From: Thalassospira sp.
GTDB taxonomy: Bacteria > Pseudomonadota > Alphaproteobacteria > Rhodospirillales > Thalassospiraceae
Assembly (NCBI RefSeq): GCF_002709775.1
Contig: NZ_PAQR01000034.1
Span: 1-64,000, forward strand
Direction of reading: 5' to 3'
DNA: 64,000 bases
Shown: piece by piece, positions 37,957 to 49,057 of the stretch
Layout of the letters: each line of letters begins with the position of its first letter
Numbering within the stretch: the first letter of the stretch is position 1
The notes under the pieces: model-generated
Told to the model about the DNA's origin: nothing
The model's database searches: none
What the model saw: the letters and a program-made list of their open reading frames with translations, nothing else
Made by a program: the position numbers and the translations under genes

Positions 37957-39876
37957 TCAGGCGCGTGCCTTGCTCTCGCTCATGCCAAGCGCGCCAAGCG
38001 CGGTCTTGACGATGGCCTTGGCATCAAGCCCGGCCTTCTCGTACTGGATTTCCGGCTTGTCATGATCAATCAACGCATCAGGCAACGCCATGGTGCGGAT
38101 CTTAAGGCCGTTATCAAGCAATCCCTGCCCTGCCATATGCTGCAGAACCATTGCGCCAAAGCCGTTGATCGAACCTTCTTCGATGGTGATCAGGACTTCA
38201 TGATTGCGTGCCAGATCGGCAATCAATTCGTGATCCAGCGGCTTGGCAAAGCGCGCATCGGCAACCGTTGCAGGCAAGCCCCGTGCAGCCAGGTCTTCGG
38301 CAGCAAGCATCGCCTCGGCCAGACGCGTGCCATAGGACAGGATGGCAATCTTGCCGCCTTCACGCAGAATGCGACCCTTACCAATCTCAAGGACTTTGCC
38401 CTCAGCTGGCATTTCAACGCCAACACCCTCGCCGCGCGGATAGCGGAACGCAGATGGTCGATCATCAATTGCCCAGGCGGTCGTGGTCATATGCACCAGT
38501 TCCGCCTCATCGGCTGCGGCCATCAGAACAAAGTTCGGAAGGCAGCCGAGATACGCAATGTCATACGCCCCGGCATGGGTCGCCCCGTCGGCACCGACCA
38601 GACCGGCACGGTCCATGGCGAAACGCACAGGCAGGTTCTGGATCGCGACATCATGTACGACCTGGTCATAGCCACGCTGCAGGAAGGTCGAATAAAGCGT
38701 GCAGAACGGTTTGTACCCTTCGCACGCCATCCCGGCGGCAAAGGTCACCGCATGCTGTTCGGCAATCCCGACGTCAAAGGCACGATCGGGGAAATGATCA
38801 GCAAAGATATTCACGCCCGTGCCCGACGGCATGGCGGCGGTGATGGCGGTAACTTTCTCGTCCTTCTCGGCCAGCTTGACCAGCGTTTCGCCATACACCT
38901 TGGTATAGCTTGGCGCGTTCGGGGTCGGCTTGGCCTGCTTGCCGGTGACGACGTCAAACTTGGCAACGCCATGGTATTTGTCGGCGGCGTTTTCCGCCGG
39001 GCCGTAGCCCTTGCCTTTTTGGGTAACGGCATGGATCAGAATCGGACCATCAACATCGGCATCGCGAACGTTTTTCAAAACCGGCAACAGATGATCCATG
39101 TTGTGACCATCAATCGGCCCGACATAGAAGAAGCCCATTTCTTCAAACAGGGTCCCGCCGGTCACCATGCCACGGGTATATTCTTCAAGCTTGCGCGCGG
39201 CTTCTTCGATCTGGCGCGGCAGATGCTTGGTCAGGCCCTTGGCCGCATTGCGAAGCCCCTGATAACCCTTGCCCGAAATCAGGCGCGACAGATAACCCGA
39301 CATCGATCCCACCGGCGGGGCAATCGACATGTCGTTATCGTTCAGGATCACGATCAGGCGCTGATCGGTGGCAGCGGCATTGTTCATCGCCTCATAGGCC
39401 ATGCCCGCACTCATCGATCCGTCACCAATGACCGCAATCACGTTCTTGCGTTTGTCGTCCGACAGCTGGTTGGCAACCGCCATCCCAAGCCCGGCCGAGA
39501 TCGAGGTGGAGCTATGCCCGGCCCCGAACGGATCATATTCAGACTCGGACCTCTTGGTGAAACCGGATAATCCGCCGCCCTGACGGATCGTGCGGATACG
39601 ATCACGACGCCCGGTCAGGATTTTATGCGGATAGCACTGATGACCGACATCCCAGATCACGCGATCATGGGGCGTATCAAACAGGTAATGGATCGCAACG
39701 GTCAGTTCGACCACACCAAGCCCGGCGCCAAGATGGCCGCCGGTGACCGATACGGCATCAATCACCTCGGCGCGCAATTCGTCTGCCACCTGCTTCATCT
39801 GGGCAGGCTGCAATTTGCGCAGCTCGTCAGGGGTGTTGATGGTATCCAGCAGCGGGGTCTTGGAGGTCGTGCTCAT
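37957..39876 (-). CDS. dxs: 1-deoxy-D-xylulose-5-phosphate synthase
   Basis: [84 protein letters not shown]. Confidence 0.97.
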   Translation of the reverse strand: MSTTSKTPLLDTINTPDELRKLQPAQMKQVADELRAEVIDAVSVTGGHLGAGLGVVELTVAIHYLFDTPHDRVIWDVGHQCYPHKILTGRRDRIRTIRQGGGLSGFTKRSESEYDPFGAGHSSTSISAGLGMAVANQLSDDKRKNVIAVIGDGSMSAGMAYEAMNNAAATDQRLIVILNDNDMSIAPPVGSMSGYLSRLISGKGYQGLRNAAKGLTKHLPRQIEEAARKLEEYTRGMVTGGTLFEEMGFFYVGPIDGHNMDHLLPVLKNVRDADVDGPILIHAVTQKGKGYGPAENAADKYHGVAKFDVVTGKQAKPTPNAPSYTKVYGETLVKLAEKDEKVTAITAAMPSGTGVNIFADHFPDRAFDVGIAEQHAVTFAAGMACEGYKPFCTLYSTFLQRGYDQVVHDVAIQNLPVRFAMDRAGLVGADGATHAGAYDIAYLGCLPNFVLMAAADEAELVHMTTTAWAIDDRPSAFRYPRGEGVGVEMPAEGKVLEIGKGRILREGGKIAILSYGTRLAEAMLAAEDLAARGLPATVADARFAKPLDHELIADLARNHEVLITIEEGSINGFGAMVLQHMAGQGLLDNGLKIRTMALPDALIDHDKPEIQYEKAGLDAKAIVKTALGALGMSESKARA

Positions 39877-39977
39877 TCCGATCTCGATTTTCAATTTTTT
39901 ATATGGCGTTGGTTACAACAGGGTGACTGTTATGGCGCCATGTTGCAAGCTGCGTAAAATAGCGGGGTTCGACCGAA

Positions 39978-40946
39978 TTAGCGACCCTGAATTTCACCTG
40001 ATTTTACACGCTCAAGGAACCTGTGGATCACTTGCTCCACCGTGCGGTGAATGGTGTCGCGATCCTGACCGAAATCCCGGCACAAATAGCCGAAGTTCTC
40101 GGCAATATATGGGGTGCATTTCGGCAAGAAGGAATAGTGCCCCGCCCCCTTGACCTTCACGAACTTCGCCCGCCCGCGCAAAAGATTGCGAAAGTGTGCA
40201 GCGTTAACATGGTCATGCAGGATTTCATCAGTATCGGCCTCGACAAACAGCATCGGGACATCAATATCGCCAAGCCCTTCGTCGGTTGCGGCAACCCCGA
40301 AGGCTGGCGTAATCGCGATGATGGCAGCAATACGGTCATCGCGCTCAGACACAACCGGCCCACCATAGACATTATGCAGGCGATCAATGTGATCGTCGCT
40401 TGGTGCGTGCTGGCAAATCACACGATCACTCTCGGCATTGATTTCGCAGTAATTCTGCCAGGCCAGGGCATCAAAATCCCATCCGGCCAGTTTCAGGACG
40501 GTCGCCCCACCGGCCGAATGACCCAAGGCATAGATTTTATCGGGGTCAATCTGTGGTCCGATCTCGTCATGCGCCAACAGCAGATCAAGGGCCAGACGCA
40601 TTTCCTGCGGGCGGCGCTCGATAATCGCCAATTGCCGGGCCTCTGACGCATCAAGGTAATTGTCGCCATGATGCTGCGGGGCCGCGACGATATAGCCCCG
40701 GCGCGCCAGATATTCCGCCAACCAGAACTGATTGAACCGATGCCCTTCCGAGCCATGTGAAAACAGCACCAGCGGAAACGGACCATCATCCGCAAAATCC
40801 GCCCCGCGCGCCGCACTGGATGCCACGCCCATATGCCGCACCGAGCTTTCCGGGTCTGTAGCCGGATACCAGATCGCAAGCGGAAACGGATCCTTGTCAA
40901 ACAGCCGATCGCGAAAACCGGCTGTATATGGGGGATGATCACTCAT
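39978..40946 (-). CDS. Alpha/beta hydrolase (dienelactone hydrolase/PAF-AH-like)
   Basis: FPLVLFSHGSEGHRFNQFWLAEYLARRGYIVAAPQHHGDN...YALGHSAGGATVLKLAG. Confidence 0.85.
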   Translation of the reverse strand: MSDHPPYTAGFRDRLFDKDPFPLAIWYPATDPESSVRHMGVASSAARGADFADDGPFPLVLFSHGSEGHRFNQFWLAEYLARRGYIVAAPQHHGDNYLDASEARQLAIIERRPQEMRLALDLLLAHDEIGPQIDPDKIYALGHSAGGATVLKLAGWDFDALAWQNYCEINAESDRVICQHAPSDDHIDRLHNVYGGPVVSERDDRIAAIIAITPAFGVAATDEGLGDIDVPMLFVEADTDEILHDHVNAAHFRNLLRGRAKFVKVKGAGHYSFLPKCTPYIAENFGYLCRDFGQDRDTIHRTVEQVIHRFLERVKSGEIQGR

Positions 40947-40970
40947 GCAGAACTCGTAAAACGCAGCCGA

Positions 40971-41864
40971 TTAACGACCGCGTTCAACGACAAAACGCGC
41001 CACAGCACGAAGCGGCTCTGCCTCGCCGTCAAAGCAGTTCAAATGGTTGATGGCCTGATCGCACAGCATGCGGGCCTGTTCGCGGGCCTGCTCAAGGCCC
41101 AGCAGCTTCACGAAGGTCGATTTTTCCTGATCGGCATCCTTGCCAGCCGTCTTTCCGAGCTCTTCGCTGCTTGCTTCGACATCAAGGATGTCATCCTTGA
41201 TCTGGAAGGCCAGCCCCATGTCATGGGCATAGGACCGCAGGGCCAGACGAATGCTTTTGGGGGCCTTGCCAAGGATCGCACCGGCTTCGCAGGCGAAGGC
41301 AAACATCCGCCCGGTTTTAAGCAAATGAAGATGCGTGACCTGTGCCTGATCAAAACTCTGCCCTTCACCGGCCAGATCAATCATCTGGCCCCCGACCATG
41401 CCATACGGGCCTGCCGCACGGGCAAGCGCACGGACAAGATCGGTGCAAACGCGCGGATCGGGATGGGTATCCTCATCAGCCAGCACTTCAAACGCCTGAG
41501 TCAGAAGCGCATCACCGGCCAGGATCGCGGTCGCCTCGTCAAACTGCTTGTGACAGCTGGGCTTGCCGCGACGCAGATCATCATCATCCATCGCCGGCAG
41601 GTCATCATGGATCAGCGAATAGCTGTGCACCATCTCGACTGCTGCCGCAACGCGCAGTGCCGAGCGACGTGAAACCTTGAACAAACCGGCCGAGCTCAGC
41701 ACCAGAAACGGGCGCAAACGTTTGCCGTCACCCAGCGTGGAATAACGCATCGCCTGATACAGGCGCTGTTCAATCTGGCCATTGGCACGGGGCAGAATCC
41801 CGTCAAGCGTCTCGCCCAGATCAGCAGACGCCGCACTCAGTCCGGCAAGCAAGTCGTAACTCAC
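40971..41864 (-). CDS. ispA: Polyprenyl (farnesyl/geranyl) diphosphate synthase
   Basis: GDGKRLRPFLVLSSAGLF; MVHSYSLIHDDLPAMDDDDLRRGKPSCHKQF; LAFQIKDDILD. Confidence 0.95.
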   Translation of the reverse strand: MSYDLLAGLSAASADLGETLDGILPRANGQIEQRLYQAMRYSTLGDGKRLRPFLVLSSAGLFKVSRRSALRVAAAVEMVHSYSLIHDDLPAMDDDDLRRGKPSCHKQFDEATAILAGDALLTQAFEVLADEDTHPDPRVCTDLVRALARAAGPYGMVGGQMIDLAGEGQSFDQAQVTHLHLLKTGRMFAFACEAGAILGKAPKSIRLALRSYAHDMGLAFQIKDDILDVEASSEELGKTAGKDADQEKSTFVKLLGLEQAREQARMLCDQAINHLNCFDGEAEPLRAVARFVVERGR

Positions 41865-41895
41865 GACGGTCTCCGAAAGTTAGGGGGCAATCGCC

Positions 41896-42159
41896 CTATT
41901 CAATTTCAGTCGGGGTTGCCGACGGGCGGCCATCCGCATTCAGGGTGATTTTTTCAATGCGCTCTTCGGCAGCGCGCAGCTTGTCCGCGCAATGGCGCTT
42001 AAGTGCCGCACCGCGTTCATAGGACGCAATGGCATCATCAAGGCCGACCTGCCCCTGTTCAAGCTGACGCACAAGGGTCTCAAGCTGCCCAAGCGCCTCT
42101 TCGAAACTCAGTTTCGCGATATCTTCAGGAAGTGCGGGAGATGCAGTAGCCTCGGACAT
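41896..42159 (-). CDS. xseB: Exodeoxyribonuclease VII small subunit
   Basis: IAKLSFEEALGQLETLVRQLEQGQVGLDDAIASYERGAALKRHC. Confidence 0.95.
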   Translation of the reverse strand: MSEATASPALPEDIAKLSFEEALGQLETLVRQLEQGQVGLDDAIASYERGAALKRHCADKLRAAEERIEKITLNADGRPSATPTEIE

Positions 42160-42286
42160 GTATGCTCCATTTCTTTGATCGGCGCGGAGTTTACGCGCAA
42201 GTCTCGATCAGGGCAACCGGACAGAACGCAATTTCGTCTGACTGAAACGCTTTTGACAGGCACAGGTCGCACCCGCTGTGCGGCGC

Positions 42287-43219
42287 TTAATGCGCGCCCA
42301 TCAATGTCCGGACATGCTGCACGGCACTGCTGGCAAGCGACGGCAGATCATAGCCCCCTTCAAGCAGCGACACGACACGCCCGCCGCATTGTTCCTCGGC
42401 AAGGTTCATCAACTGCTTGGTCATCCAGACAAAGTCATTCGTCTCAAAGCACAACCCGGCCAACGGATCATTCTTGTGGGCATCAAAGCCCGCCGAAATG
42501 ATCAGAAGTTCCGGCTTGAACGCAGCAATACCGGGCAGCACGGTTGAATTGAAGGCTTCCTGAAGCTCGACCGTGCCCGATCCGGCCGGAAGGCCGACAT
42601 TGAGGATATTGTTCGCACAGCCGCGCTCGGTCTCTGCCCCGGTGCCGGGATAAAGCGGCCATTGATGCGTGGAGCAATAAAACAGGTCCGCATCGTTATA
42701 AAACAGGTCCTGCGTGCCATTACCGTGATGGACATCGAAATCCATCACCGCCACGCGTTTGATGCCAAATTTCTTGCGCGCATGGTGGGCCGCGATCGCC
42801 GCATTGTTAAACAGGCAAAAGCCCATCGCACGGTCATATTCCGCGTGATGGCCCGGCGGTCTGGTGGCAACAAAGGCGTTCTTTTCATGCCCTTCCATCA
42901 CGGCATCAACCGCGATACATGCCCCACCGGCAGCACGCAGGGCCGCCTTGCCCGATCCGGGCGAAACATAAGTATCGCCATCAAGCGACACGATGCCTTC
43001 AGCCGGGACGGTTGCCATCACCTTGTCGACATAAGCCGGGTCATGAACGGCCTTGATCAGATCAAGATCGGCCAGCGGCGCTTCTTCGCGGTGCAGGAAC
43101 ATGAATTCCTCGGCCTCGAACACACGCTGAACAACGCGCAGTCGGTCGGCACATTCCGGATGTCCGGGGCCGGTATCATGATCAATGCAATCGTGGTGGG
43201 ACACGAACAAAGTCGCCAT
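42287..43219 (-). CDS. Histone deacetylase family (acetoin utilisation/polyamine deacetylase-like) protein
   Basis: RPPGHHAEYDRAMGFCLFNNAAIAAHHARKKFGIKRVAVMDFDVHHGNGTQDLFY. Confidence 0.92.
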   Translation of the reverse strand: MATLFVSHHDCIDHDTGPGHPECADRLRVVQRVFEAEEFMFLHREEAPLADLDLIKAVHDPAYVDKVMATVPAEGIVSLDGDTYVSPGSGKAALRAAGGACIAVDAVMEGHEKNAFVATRPPGHHAEYDRAMGFCLFNNAAIAAHHARKKFGIKRVAVMDFDVHHGNGTQDLFYNDADLFYCSTHQWPLYPGTGAETERGCANNILNVGLPAGSGTVELQEAFNSTVLPGIAAFKPELLIISAGFDAHKNDPLAGLCFETNDFVWMTKQLMNLAEEQCGGRVVSLLEGGYDLPSLASSAVQHVRTLMGAH

Positions 43220-43911
43220 TTTTCTGGATCGCCTTCCTGAAAGGTCAAACACGGGTCAGCCCCGGGCCTAAGTCCGGAACCCGGGATCGCGTTAACCGCG
43301 TCCCTTTTTTTATGTCCTTCTTGGATCGTTCTAGCGCAAATCGATGTGCTTTTCTTTGTTCTAAATCAGCATATCAAAGCGCATTTGCGCAAGCTCTTTG
43401 GCCTTCGACAAAAGCATCATCCCGCGTACCGCAATTTACTACCATTACTTTCACAGTTTTGCCGTTTTCTCGGGTTTGTATATACTCACATCAAATGCGA
43501 GTCCGGACGAGCAACCGGACCCTCATTTGAACAGGAGCCGATCCTTACGGGCAGATCATATGACGCAAATGTGTTGTGCGATATCGCCCCGAAGGGTTCA
43601 TAATCGAGATCGTCAGAGAAAAATCTGATGCATGGAAGAGCGTTCGACAAGCCGGTTTTCCGGTAAAAACCGCACCAACAGCAGGGACATACGAGTAAAC
43701 ACTCTCTTGACAGATTTGTAATATACTTGAGAATAAGTTTACCGACTAATCCTTGTGGTTTGTTGGTGGCAGAGGTCACAATCCTTTCGGTAGCGATACC
43801 GATGTGACTTCACGTCAGCTGGATACACGCCACCTGATGGCTCCGACTGGCGCATTGTCGAATTTTCGTTGGGACAATGGCCGCTTGCGGTCAGGCTTAT
43901 AAGGAAGCCAA

Positions 43912-44229
43912 ATGGAACTTAACAACCTAGAAGAAAAGGCCGAACAGGCGAGCACCCTGTTAAAGGCCATGAGCAATCAGAGCAGACTGCTTATCCTTTG
44001 CCAACTTAATGAAGGCGAAAAGTCGGTTGGCGAACTCGAACGTATTGTCGGGCTAAGCCAGTCCGCCCTCTCGCAGCATCTTGCACGCCTGCGTCGCGAC
44101 AAGCTCGTACAGACTCGCCGCGAAGCACAGACCATCTACTATTCGCTGAATGGTGATGATGCTCTGCGCGTGATCGAGACCCTCTACGGACTTTATTGCA
44201 ATGCCTCGCGCAAGTCCGTTGCTGCGTAA
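43912..44229 (+). CDS. ArsR/SmtB family transcriptional regulator
   Basis: LLKAMSNQSRLLILCQLNEGEKSVGELERIVGLSQSALSQHLARLRRDKLVQTRREAQTIYYSL. Confidence 0.9.
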   Translation: MELNNLEEKAEQASTLLKAMSNQSRLLILCQLNEGEKSVGELERIVGLSQSALSQHLARLRRDKLVQTRREAQTIYYSLNGDDALRVIETLYGLYCNASRKSVAA

Positions 44230-44250
44230 AACATCCGGGCAATCCCCACT

Positions 44251-44283
44251 AAAAAAGCCTGCCTTTTTTAGGCAGGCTTTTTT
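44251..44283 (+). terminator. Rho-independent terminator
   Basis: aaaaaagcctgcc-ttttttta-ggcaggctttttt. Confidence 0.85.
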
Positions 44284-44310
44284 ATGTCTGAAATCTGCGA
44301 TGGCTTGCTT

Positions 44311-45168
44311 TTACTGCGGTCCGCATTCCGGCAGCGGCAGGCGACTGACCTTATCAAGTGTTCCCAACACTTCGAACTCGCCGTAATCAAAGCGCATGCC
44401 GTGCGCGATGCCGTTCTCGGCAAAATCCACCGCCATCTCGGTAGACGGTCCGTTTTCAGCAGCGCCTAGCGGATAGAACGCAAGGTTCATGCGATGAAAT
44501 ACGCCGCTTGCAATATCATCGGGGTCTTCGGCGTCATTATCGGCATCCTTGCGGCCCGATATCACAACTGCGACGCGGTTGGTCGGGGCATCGCCGCTGC
44601 CATCAAACACCAGATCATTGGCGAACCGCTCACCATCCTGCGCACGTTTCAGCAGCATCAATGAATGCTGGGTCGGGAACAGGGCATCGGCCGGAAGTTC
44701 TTCTTCGACCTCGACCGGAATTTCATAGGTCACCTTGACCATGCCGTCATCGCGGATCGCCTTGCCAACCACTTCATCGACCTTGGTGCCATCAAGATAA
44801 TCGCGCATGCGGAAACGGTATTCCGTGCCGGCGAAGTCTTCCCACTGGGTCATGGAATAGGCCGAATTGATCGCCGTACCTTCGCTGCCTTGCAAGATCA
44901 TGATCTGCTGCATTTCCGTGACCCAGCCATCGCACATCTTTTCAAAACGATAGCCAAGCACACCGGATGCATCCACGATCGAGCTGCCCTGCTCCGCATG
45001 GGTCATCTTGAAATGATACTCCGCGACATGCGGCACGATGGCATCTTCAATGCCACTCACATTCCCCGCCTGCGCGGCACAGCCACCAAGGCCCAAACAA
45101 AAGATCAGCGCTCCTTTAAAGGAACGCTGACGTTGCTTCATCTCTGAAAATAATCCAGACAACATCAC
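44311..45168 (-). CDS. DUF1849/EipB family periplasmic protein
   Basis: VPHVAEYHFKMTHAEQGSSIVDASGVLGYRFEKMCDGWVTEMQQIM...; signal/lipobox-like N-terminus. Confidence 0.75.
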   Translation of the reverse strand: MMLSGLFSEMKQRQRSFKGALIFCLGLGGCAAQAGNVSGIEDAIVPHVAEYHFKMTHAEQGSSIVDASGVLGYRFEKMCDGWVTEMQQIMILQGSEGTAINSAYSMTQWEDFAGTEYRFRMRDYLDGTKVDEVVGKAIRDDGMVKVTYEIPVEVEEELPADALFPTQHSLMLLKRAQDGERFANDLVFDGSGDAPTNRVAVVISGRKDADNDAEDPDDIASGVFHRMNLAFYPLGAAENGPSTEMAVDFAENGIAHGMRFDYGEFEVLGTLDKVSRLPLPECGPQ

Positions 45169-46103
45169 TCTCCGGTGGCGGTAACTCCGACAATCCAGGG
45201 ATTTTCAATCCCCTTTTTGGCAGCAAGAAGGCGCAAATCATGTGCATGCTCTGCCGAAAGCGGCCCGACCGCAACCCGAAGATAAGGTTTCCCCTTAACT
45301 TCAGCATTCAAAAGGCGCGGCTGGTATTCCGCATAGATGCCAAGTGCCTTTTGCGCACGGGCTTCATCAGCAAAGCTTGCCAATACCACATAATCACCCG
45401 GCAGCGGCGCGGCGAGATCATCACCGGCAAGCGCTTCGCCATCAAGGGCGGCGTCAACAGGCGCCGCAATCGCATCAACCCCGTCTTCCATGGTGGTCGG
45501 GTCGACCAATGCGGCGGTCATGGTTTCCTTTGGTGCTTCGACCTCGGCCAACGGCTCGTCACTGACATAACCTGCAACGGCGGCATCGGCTTCGACCTGC
45601 GGATCAATCGGCCCCAGATCACCCGTTGCGACCGGCAGATCTTCCACTTCGATCTGATCACGGGCAGATGCCACCTCAACCGGCTCAGCATCAGCAATAT
45701 TCTTTTTCGGGGTCAGCGGCGGCAGGTTGGTCGTAACAATCGCGTTGGAGCGCATGGCACTTGTGCTGGGTTCTGACCAATCTTCTGCCGGGGCATTCAC
45801 CGCATAGATTTCCGGGCGGGCTGCGCGGATTTCTTCTTTGATTTCAGGCTCGCCCATCACGGCAAGGGCTGCGGCCTCTTCGGCCAGGACAGTCTCTTCG
45901 TCCTTGCAGATGTCTTGCTCGAACAACGGGCGATGCAATGCGCAATCCTGTTCAGCAACAAACGATACGGCATGGTCGGTCGTGCTTTTGCCCGTCGACA
46001 CATAGCTGATCAAATCACCGGCCAGCTTGGCCACGGTCAGCTCAATCGGACCACCGCACGCGCTAAGCGCCAAAGGCGCTGCCACCACAAGTATCTTTCT
46101 CAA
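45165..46103 (-). CDS. SPOR-domain-like lipoprotein
   Basis: Lipobox (PLALSACGGP); C-terminal GDYVVLASFADEARAQKALGIYAEYQPRLLNAEVKGKPYLRVAVGPLS. Confidence 0.7.
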   Translation of the reverse strand: MRKILVVAAPLALSACGGPIELTVAKLAGDLISYVSTGKSTTDHAVSFVAEQDCALHRPLFEQDICKDEETVLAEEAAALAVMGEPEIKEEIRAARPEIYAVNAPAEDWSEPSTSAMRSNAIVTTNLPPLTPKKNIADAEPVEVASARDQIEVEDLPVATGDLGPIDPQVEADAAVAGYVSDEPLAEVEAPKETMTAALVDPTTMEDGVDAIAAPVDAALDGEALAGDDLAAPLPGDYVVLASFADEARAQKALGIYAEYQPRLLNAEVKGKPYLRVAVGPLSAEHAHDLRLLAAKKGIENPWIVGVTATGE

Positions 46104-46204
46104 CAGGCCATCCCCCGAAGGATCAAATGTTCTTTTCCCCGGCTACAGTGGCCCAAAGCCCGTTAATATCAGGTAACGATCAGCAATCAAATGGCGTCAA
46201 AAAC

Positions 46205-46233
46205 AAAACGGCCCGGAAATTTCCGGGCCGTTT
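46205..46233 (-). terminator. Rho-independent terminator of aspS
   Basis: aaaacggcccggaaatttccgggccgttt. Confidence 0.75.
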
Positions 46234-46267
46234 GATCATTCTATGATTTGGGTTCACCCAAAACACA

Positions 46268-48055
46268 TCAGTCTTTTTTCGCCTTCGGAGGCAGCTGCAC
46301 ACGCAGATGAAGTTCTTTCAGCTGCTTGTCTTCGACTTCTGCCGGGGCATTCATCATCAGATCCTGTGCCTGCTGGTTCAGCGGGAAGGCAATGACTTCA
46401 CGAATGTTCGGCTCGTCTGCCAGCAGCATGACGATACGGTCAACACCCGGGGCCGAACCACCGTGCGGCGGGGCGCCGTATTTGAATGCGTTAAGCATGC
46501 CGCCAAACTGTTCTTCGACAACGTCCTTGCCATAGCCGGCAATTTCGAACGCGCGATACATGATGTCCGGGCGATGGTTACGAATGGCACCCGACGACAG
46601 CTCGATACCGTTACAAACGATGTCATACTGCCACGCCTTGATATCAAGCGGGTTCATGCTTTCCAGCGCCTCAAGACCGCCCTGCGGCATCGAGAACGGG
46701 TTGTGGCTGAATTCGATCTTGCCGTCGTCATCTTCCTCATACATCGGGAAATCAACGATCCAGCAGAACTTGAACATGCCTTCTTCGCGCAGTTCCAGTT
46801 CGTCACAAACCTTGTCACGGACTTTACCGGCGAACTTGGCTGCTGCCAGTTCCTTGTCACAGGCAAAGAAGACCGCATCGCCATTGGCAACGCCGGTGAT
46901 TTCCTTGATCTGTGCGATGCGATCGGCATCAAGGTTCTTGGCAATCGGGCCTTTTGCCTCGCCGTCTTCGCCGTAAACGATGTAACCAAGGCCAGCTGCA
47001 CCTTCATCGCGTGCCCAGTTGTTCAGCTTGTCAAAGAAGCTGCGCGGGCGCGATGCGGCACCGGTTGCCGGGATCGCACGAACGACCGAACCTTTTTCGA
47101 TGTTCGATGCAAAGATGCCAAAGCTCGACCCACGGAACGGCTCGGTGACGTCGGAAATGATCAGCGGGTTACGCAGGTCCGGTTTGTCTGATCCGTATTT
47201 CGCCATCGACTCATCGAACGGAATGCGCGGGAACGGATACGGGGTCACATCACGACCACCGCCGAACTCGACAAAGATGTCATGCAGAACCGGCTCGATC
47301 GCGGCAAACACGTCTTCCTGGGTGGCAAAGGCCATCTCGAAGTCGAGCTGATAGAACTCACCCGGCGAACGGTCGGCACGGGCATCTTCATCGCGGAAGC
47401 ACGGTGCGATCTGGAAGTATTTGTCAAAGCCCGAAACCATCAGCAGCTGTTTGAACTGCTGCGGTGCCTGCGGCAGGGCATAGAACTTGCCCGGATGCAT
47501 ACGCGACGGCACCAGGAAGTCACGTGCACCTTCCGGCGAGCTTGCGGTCAGGATCGGCGTCTGGATTTCAAGGAAGCCCTGTGCCGTCATTTTCTGACGC
47601 ATGGCCGAGATGACCTTGGAACGCAGAACGATGTTCGAATGCACGCTTTCACGACGCAGGTCGAGATAACGGTGACGCAGGCGAACTTCCTCGCCGTATT
47701 CGACATCGCCAAATACCGGCATCGGCAGAACTTCGGCCGAAGACTGAACTTCGATGTTCGAAGCATAAACTTCGATTTCACCGGTCGGAAGATTCGGGTT
47801 GATGGTCTCAGCCGTACGTTTGACAACCTTGCCATCGACCGTGATCACGCTTTCGGCGCGCGCTTTATCAAGCGTTTCGAACAGCGGGCTCGAAATGTCG
47901 ATCACGACCTGGGTGATGCCGTAATGGTCGCGCAGGTCAACGAACAGAAGGTTGCCGTGGTCACGTTTACGGTGAATCCAGCCAGACAGGCGAACTTCCG
48001 CGTCGGCGTCAGTCGCGCGCAGCGCATTACAATTGTGTGAGCGAAAAGGATGCAT
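46268..48055 (-). CDS. aspS: Aspartyl-tRNA synthetase
   Basis: [51 protein letters not shown]; bacterial-type GAD insertion; [27 protein letters not shown]. Confidence 0.97.
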   Translation of the reverse strand: MHPFRSHNCNALRATDADAEVRLSGWIHRKRDHGNLLFVDLRDHYGITQVVIDISSPLFETLDKARAESVITVDGKVVKRTAETINPNLPTGEIEVYASNIEVQSSAEVLPMPVFGDVEYGEEVRLRHRYLDLRRESVHSNIVLRSKVISAMRQKMTAQGFLEIQTPILTASSPEGARDFLVPSRMHPGKFYALPQAPQQFKQLLMVSGFDKYFQIAPCFRDEDARADRSPGEFYQLDFEMAFATQEDVFAAIEPVLHDIFVEFGGGRDVTPYPFPRIPFDESMAKYGSDKPDLRNPLIISDVTEPFRGSSFGIFASNIEKGSVVRAIPATGAASRPRSFFDKLNNWARDEGAAGLGYIVYGEDGEAKGPIAKNLDADRIAQIKEITGVANGDAVFFACDKELAAAKFAGKVRDKVCDELELREEGMFKFCWIVDFPMYEEDDDGKIEFSHNPFSMPQGGLEALESMNPLDIKAWQYDIVCNGIELSSGAIRNHRPDIMYRAFEIAGYGKDVVEEQFGGMLNAFKYGAPPHGGSAPGVDRIVMLLADEPNIREVIAFPLNQQAQDLMMNAPAEVEDKQLKELHLRVQLPPKAKKD

Positions 48056-48297
48056 TGTCATTCCAGGTTGCTTTATATTTCGGGCCGCAAATTTGGCCGC
48101 AAAGGTGCATGCCAGACCCGCGCTGTCAAACAAAAAACGCACCACAACACGTGCGCCACGGTACGATCCACAGCGCTTATGTGTGATGTTTCCCTGCCCG
48201 ATTGGCACGGCATCTCAAAATTTCAGCGGTATAAAACGCGGACATGCTGCCTTCGTCAAGTGCCAGTAATGCAGATCAGTCAACGCAGATCAGCAAT

Positions 48298-48846
48298 TCA
48301 TTGGGTGATTGGCTCTGCACTGATCTTGACCGCCTGAAGATCCTTGACCTTGATAAAGTCGATCAGCCGACCGGCCCCCGGTGCGATTTCGCCCCAGTGA
48401 TCGACATCGAATTCATAATGCGCCAGACCACAGGTCGGATATTTCCGCGCCATGTTTTCCCGCGCGTCTTCGTTGCCTGCACCAAAAAGCGACTGGGCAA
48501 ATACCTCGATCCCGGGATTATGGCCGACAAACATCACATGCTTGGCGTCTTCATGGGTGTGATGCAGGTTTTCAAGAAGCACCCGCTCGCTCGCCATATA
48601 AAGATCTTCGTTGTAGATCACATCCGCATCGGTTGCGAAATCGCGCCCCAGAAGGCCAAGGGTCTGCACCGCGCGTGCCGCCGTCGAACACCAGATCAGA
48701 TCAGGCACGAGTTCATGCTGACGCAAATAGCGCCCCATAAACGGGGCTGCCTTTTCACCACGACGGTTCAGTTCCCGGTCATGGTCGGCGCGACCCGGGT
48801 CCGCCCAGCTTGATTTGGCATGCCGAAGCAACAACAGCGTTTTCAT
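48298..48846 (-). CDS. Histidine phosphatase (SixA-like)
   Basis: MKTLLLLRHAKSSWADPGRADHDRELNRRGEKAAPFMGRYL. Confidence 0.9.
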   Translation of the reverse strand: MKTLLLLRHAKSSWADPGRADHDRELNRRGEKAAPFMGRYLRQHELVPDLIWCSTAARAVQTLGLLGRDFATDADVIYNEDLYMASERVLLENLHHTHEDAKHVMFVGHNPGIEVFAQSLFGAGNEDARENMARKYPTCGLAHYEFDVDHWGEIAPGAGRLIDFIKVKDLQAVKISAEPITQ

Positions 48847-49057
48847 GTCTTCGTTTCTCTAGGGTGACCTAGTAGGCGCAAATGATGATCAAACGGTGTT
48901 CCTGCATGCCATATCGCGGGCTTGGATGCCATCAGAAAAACTGACATATAAATTTAAGAAAATTGCACCCACCCAAGCAGTTATCCTATACTCCATTTGC
49001 AACCGGGCACTGTCGCATAAATTCAAAGACGGTCCCTCAATCCGCAGGAGGCATAGC

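Noticed and set aside
37930-39570. 546-aa plus-strand ORF opposite dxs
   Set aside because: Antisense to a clear dxs; composition is a GC-rich shadow ORF with no recognisable domain.
43264-43310. GGGTCAG-like string near 43254 as another element copy
   Set aside because: cgggtcagccccgggcc...cccggg is a simple terminator-like GC palindrome without the conserved hairpin loops of copies A/B.
43486-43779. 97-aa minus ORF in the gap before the ArsR gene
   Set aside because: Cys-rich random-looking sequence, no SD or conserved motif; treated as noncoding.
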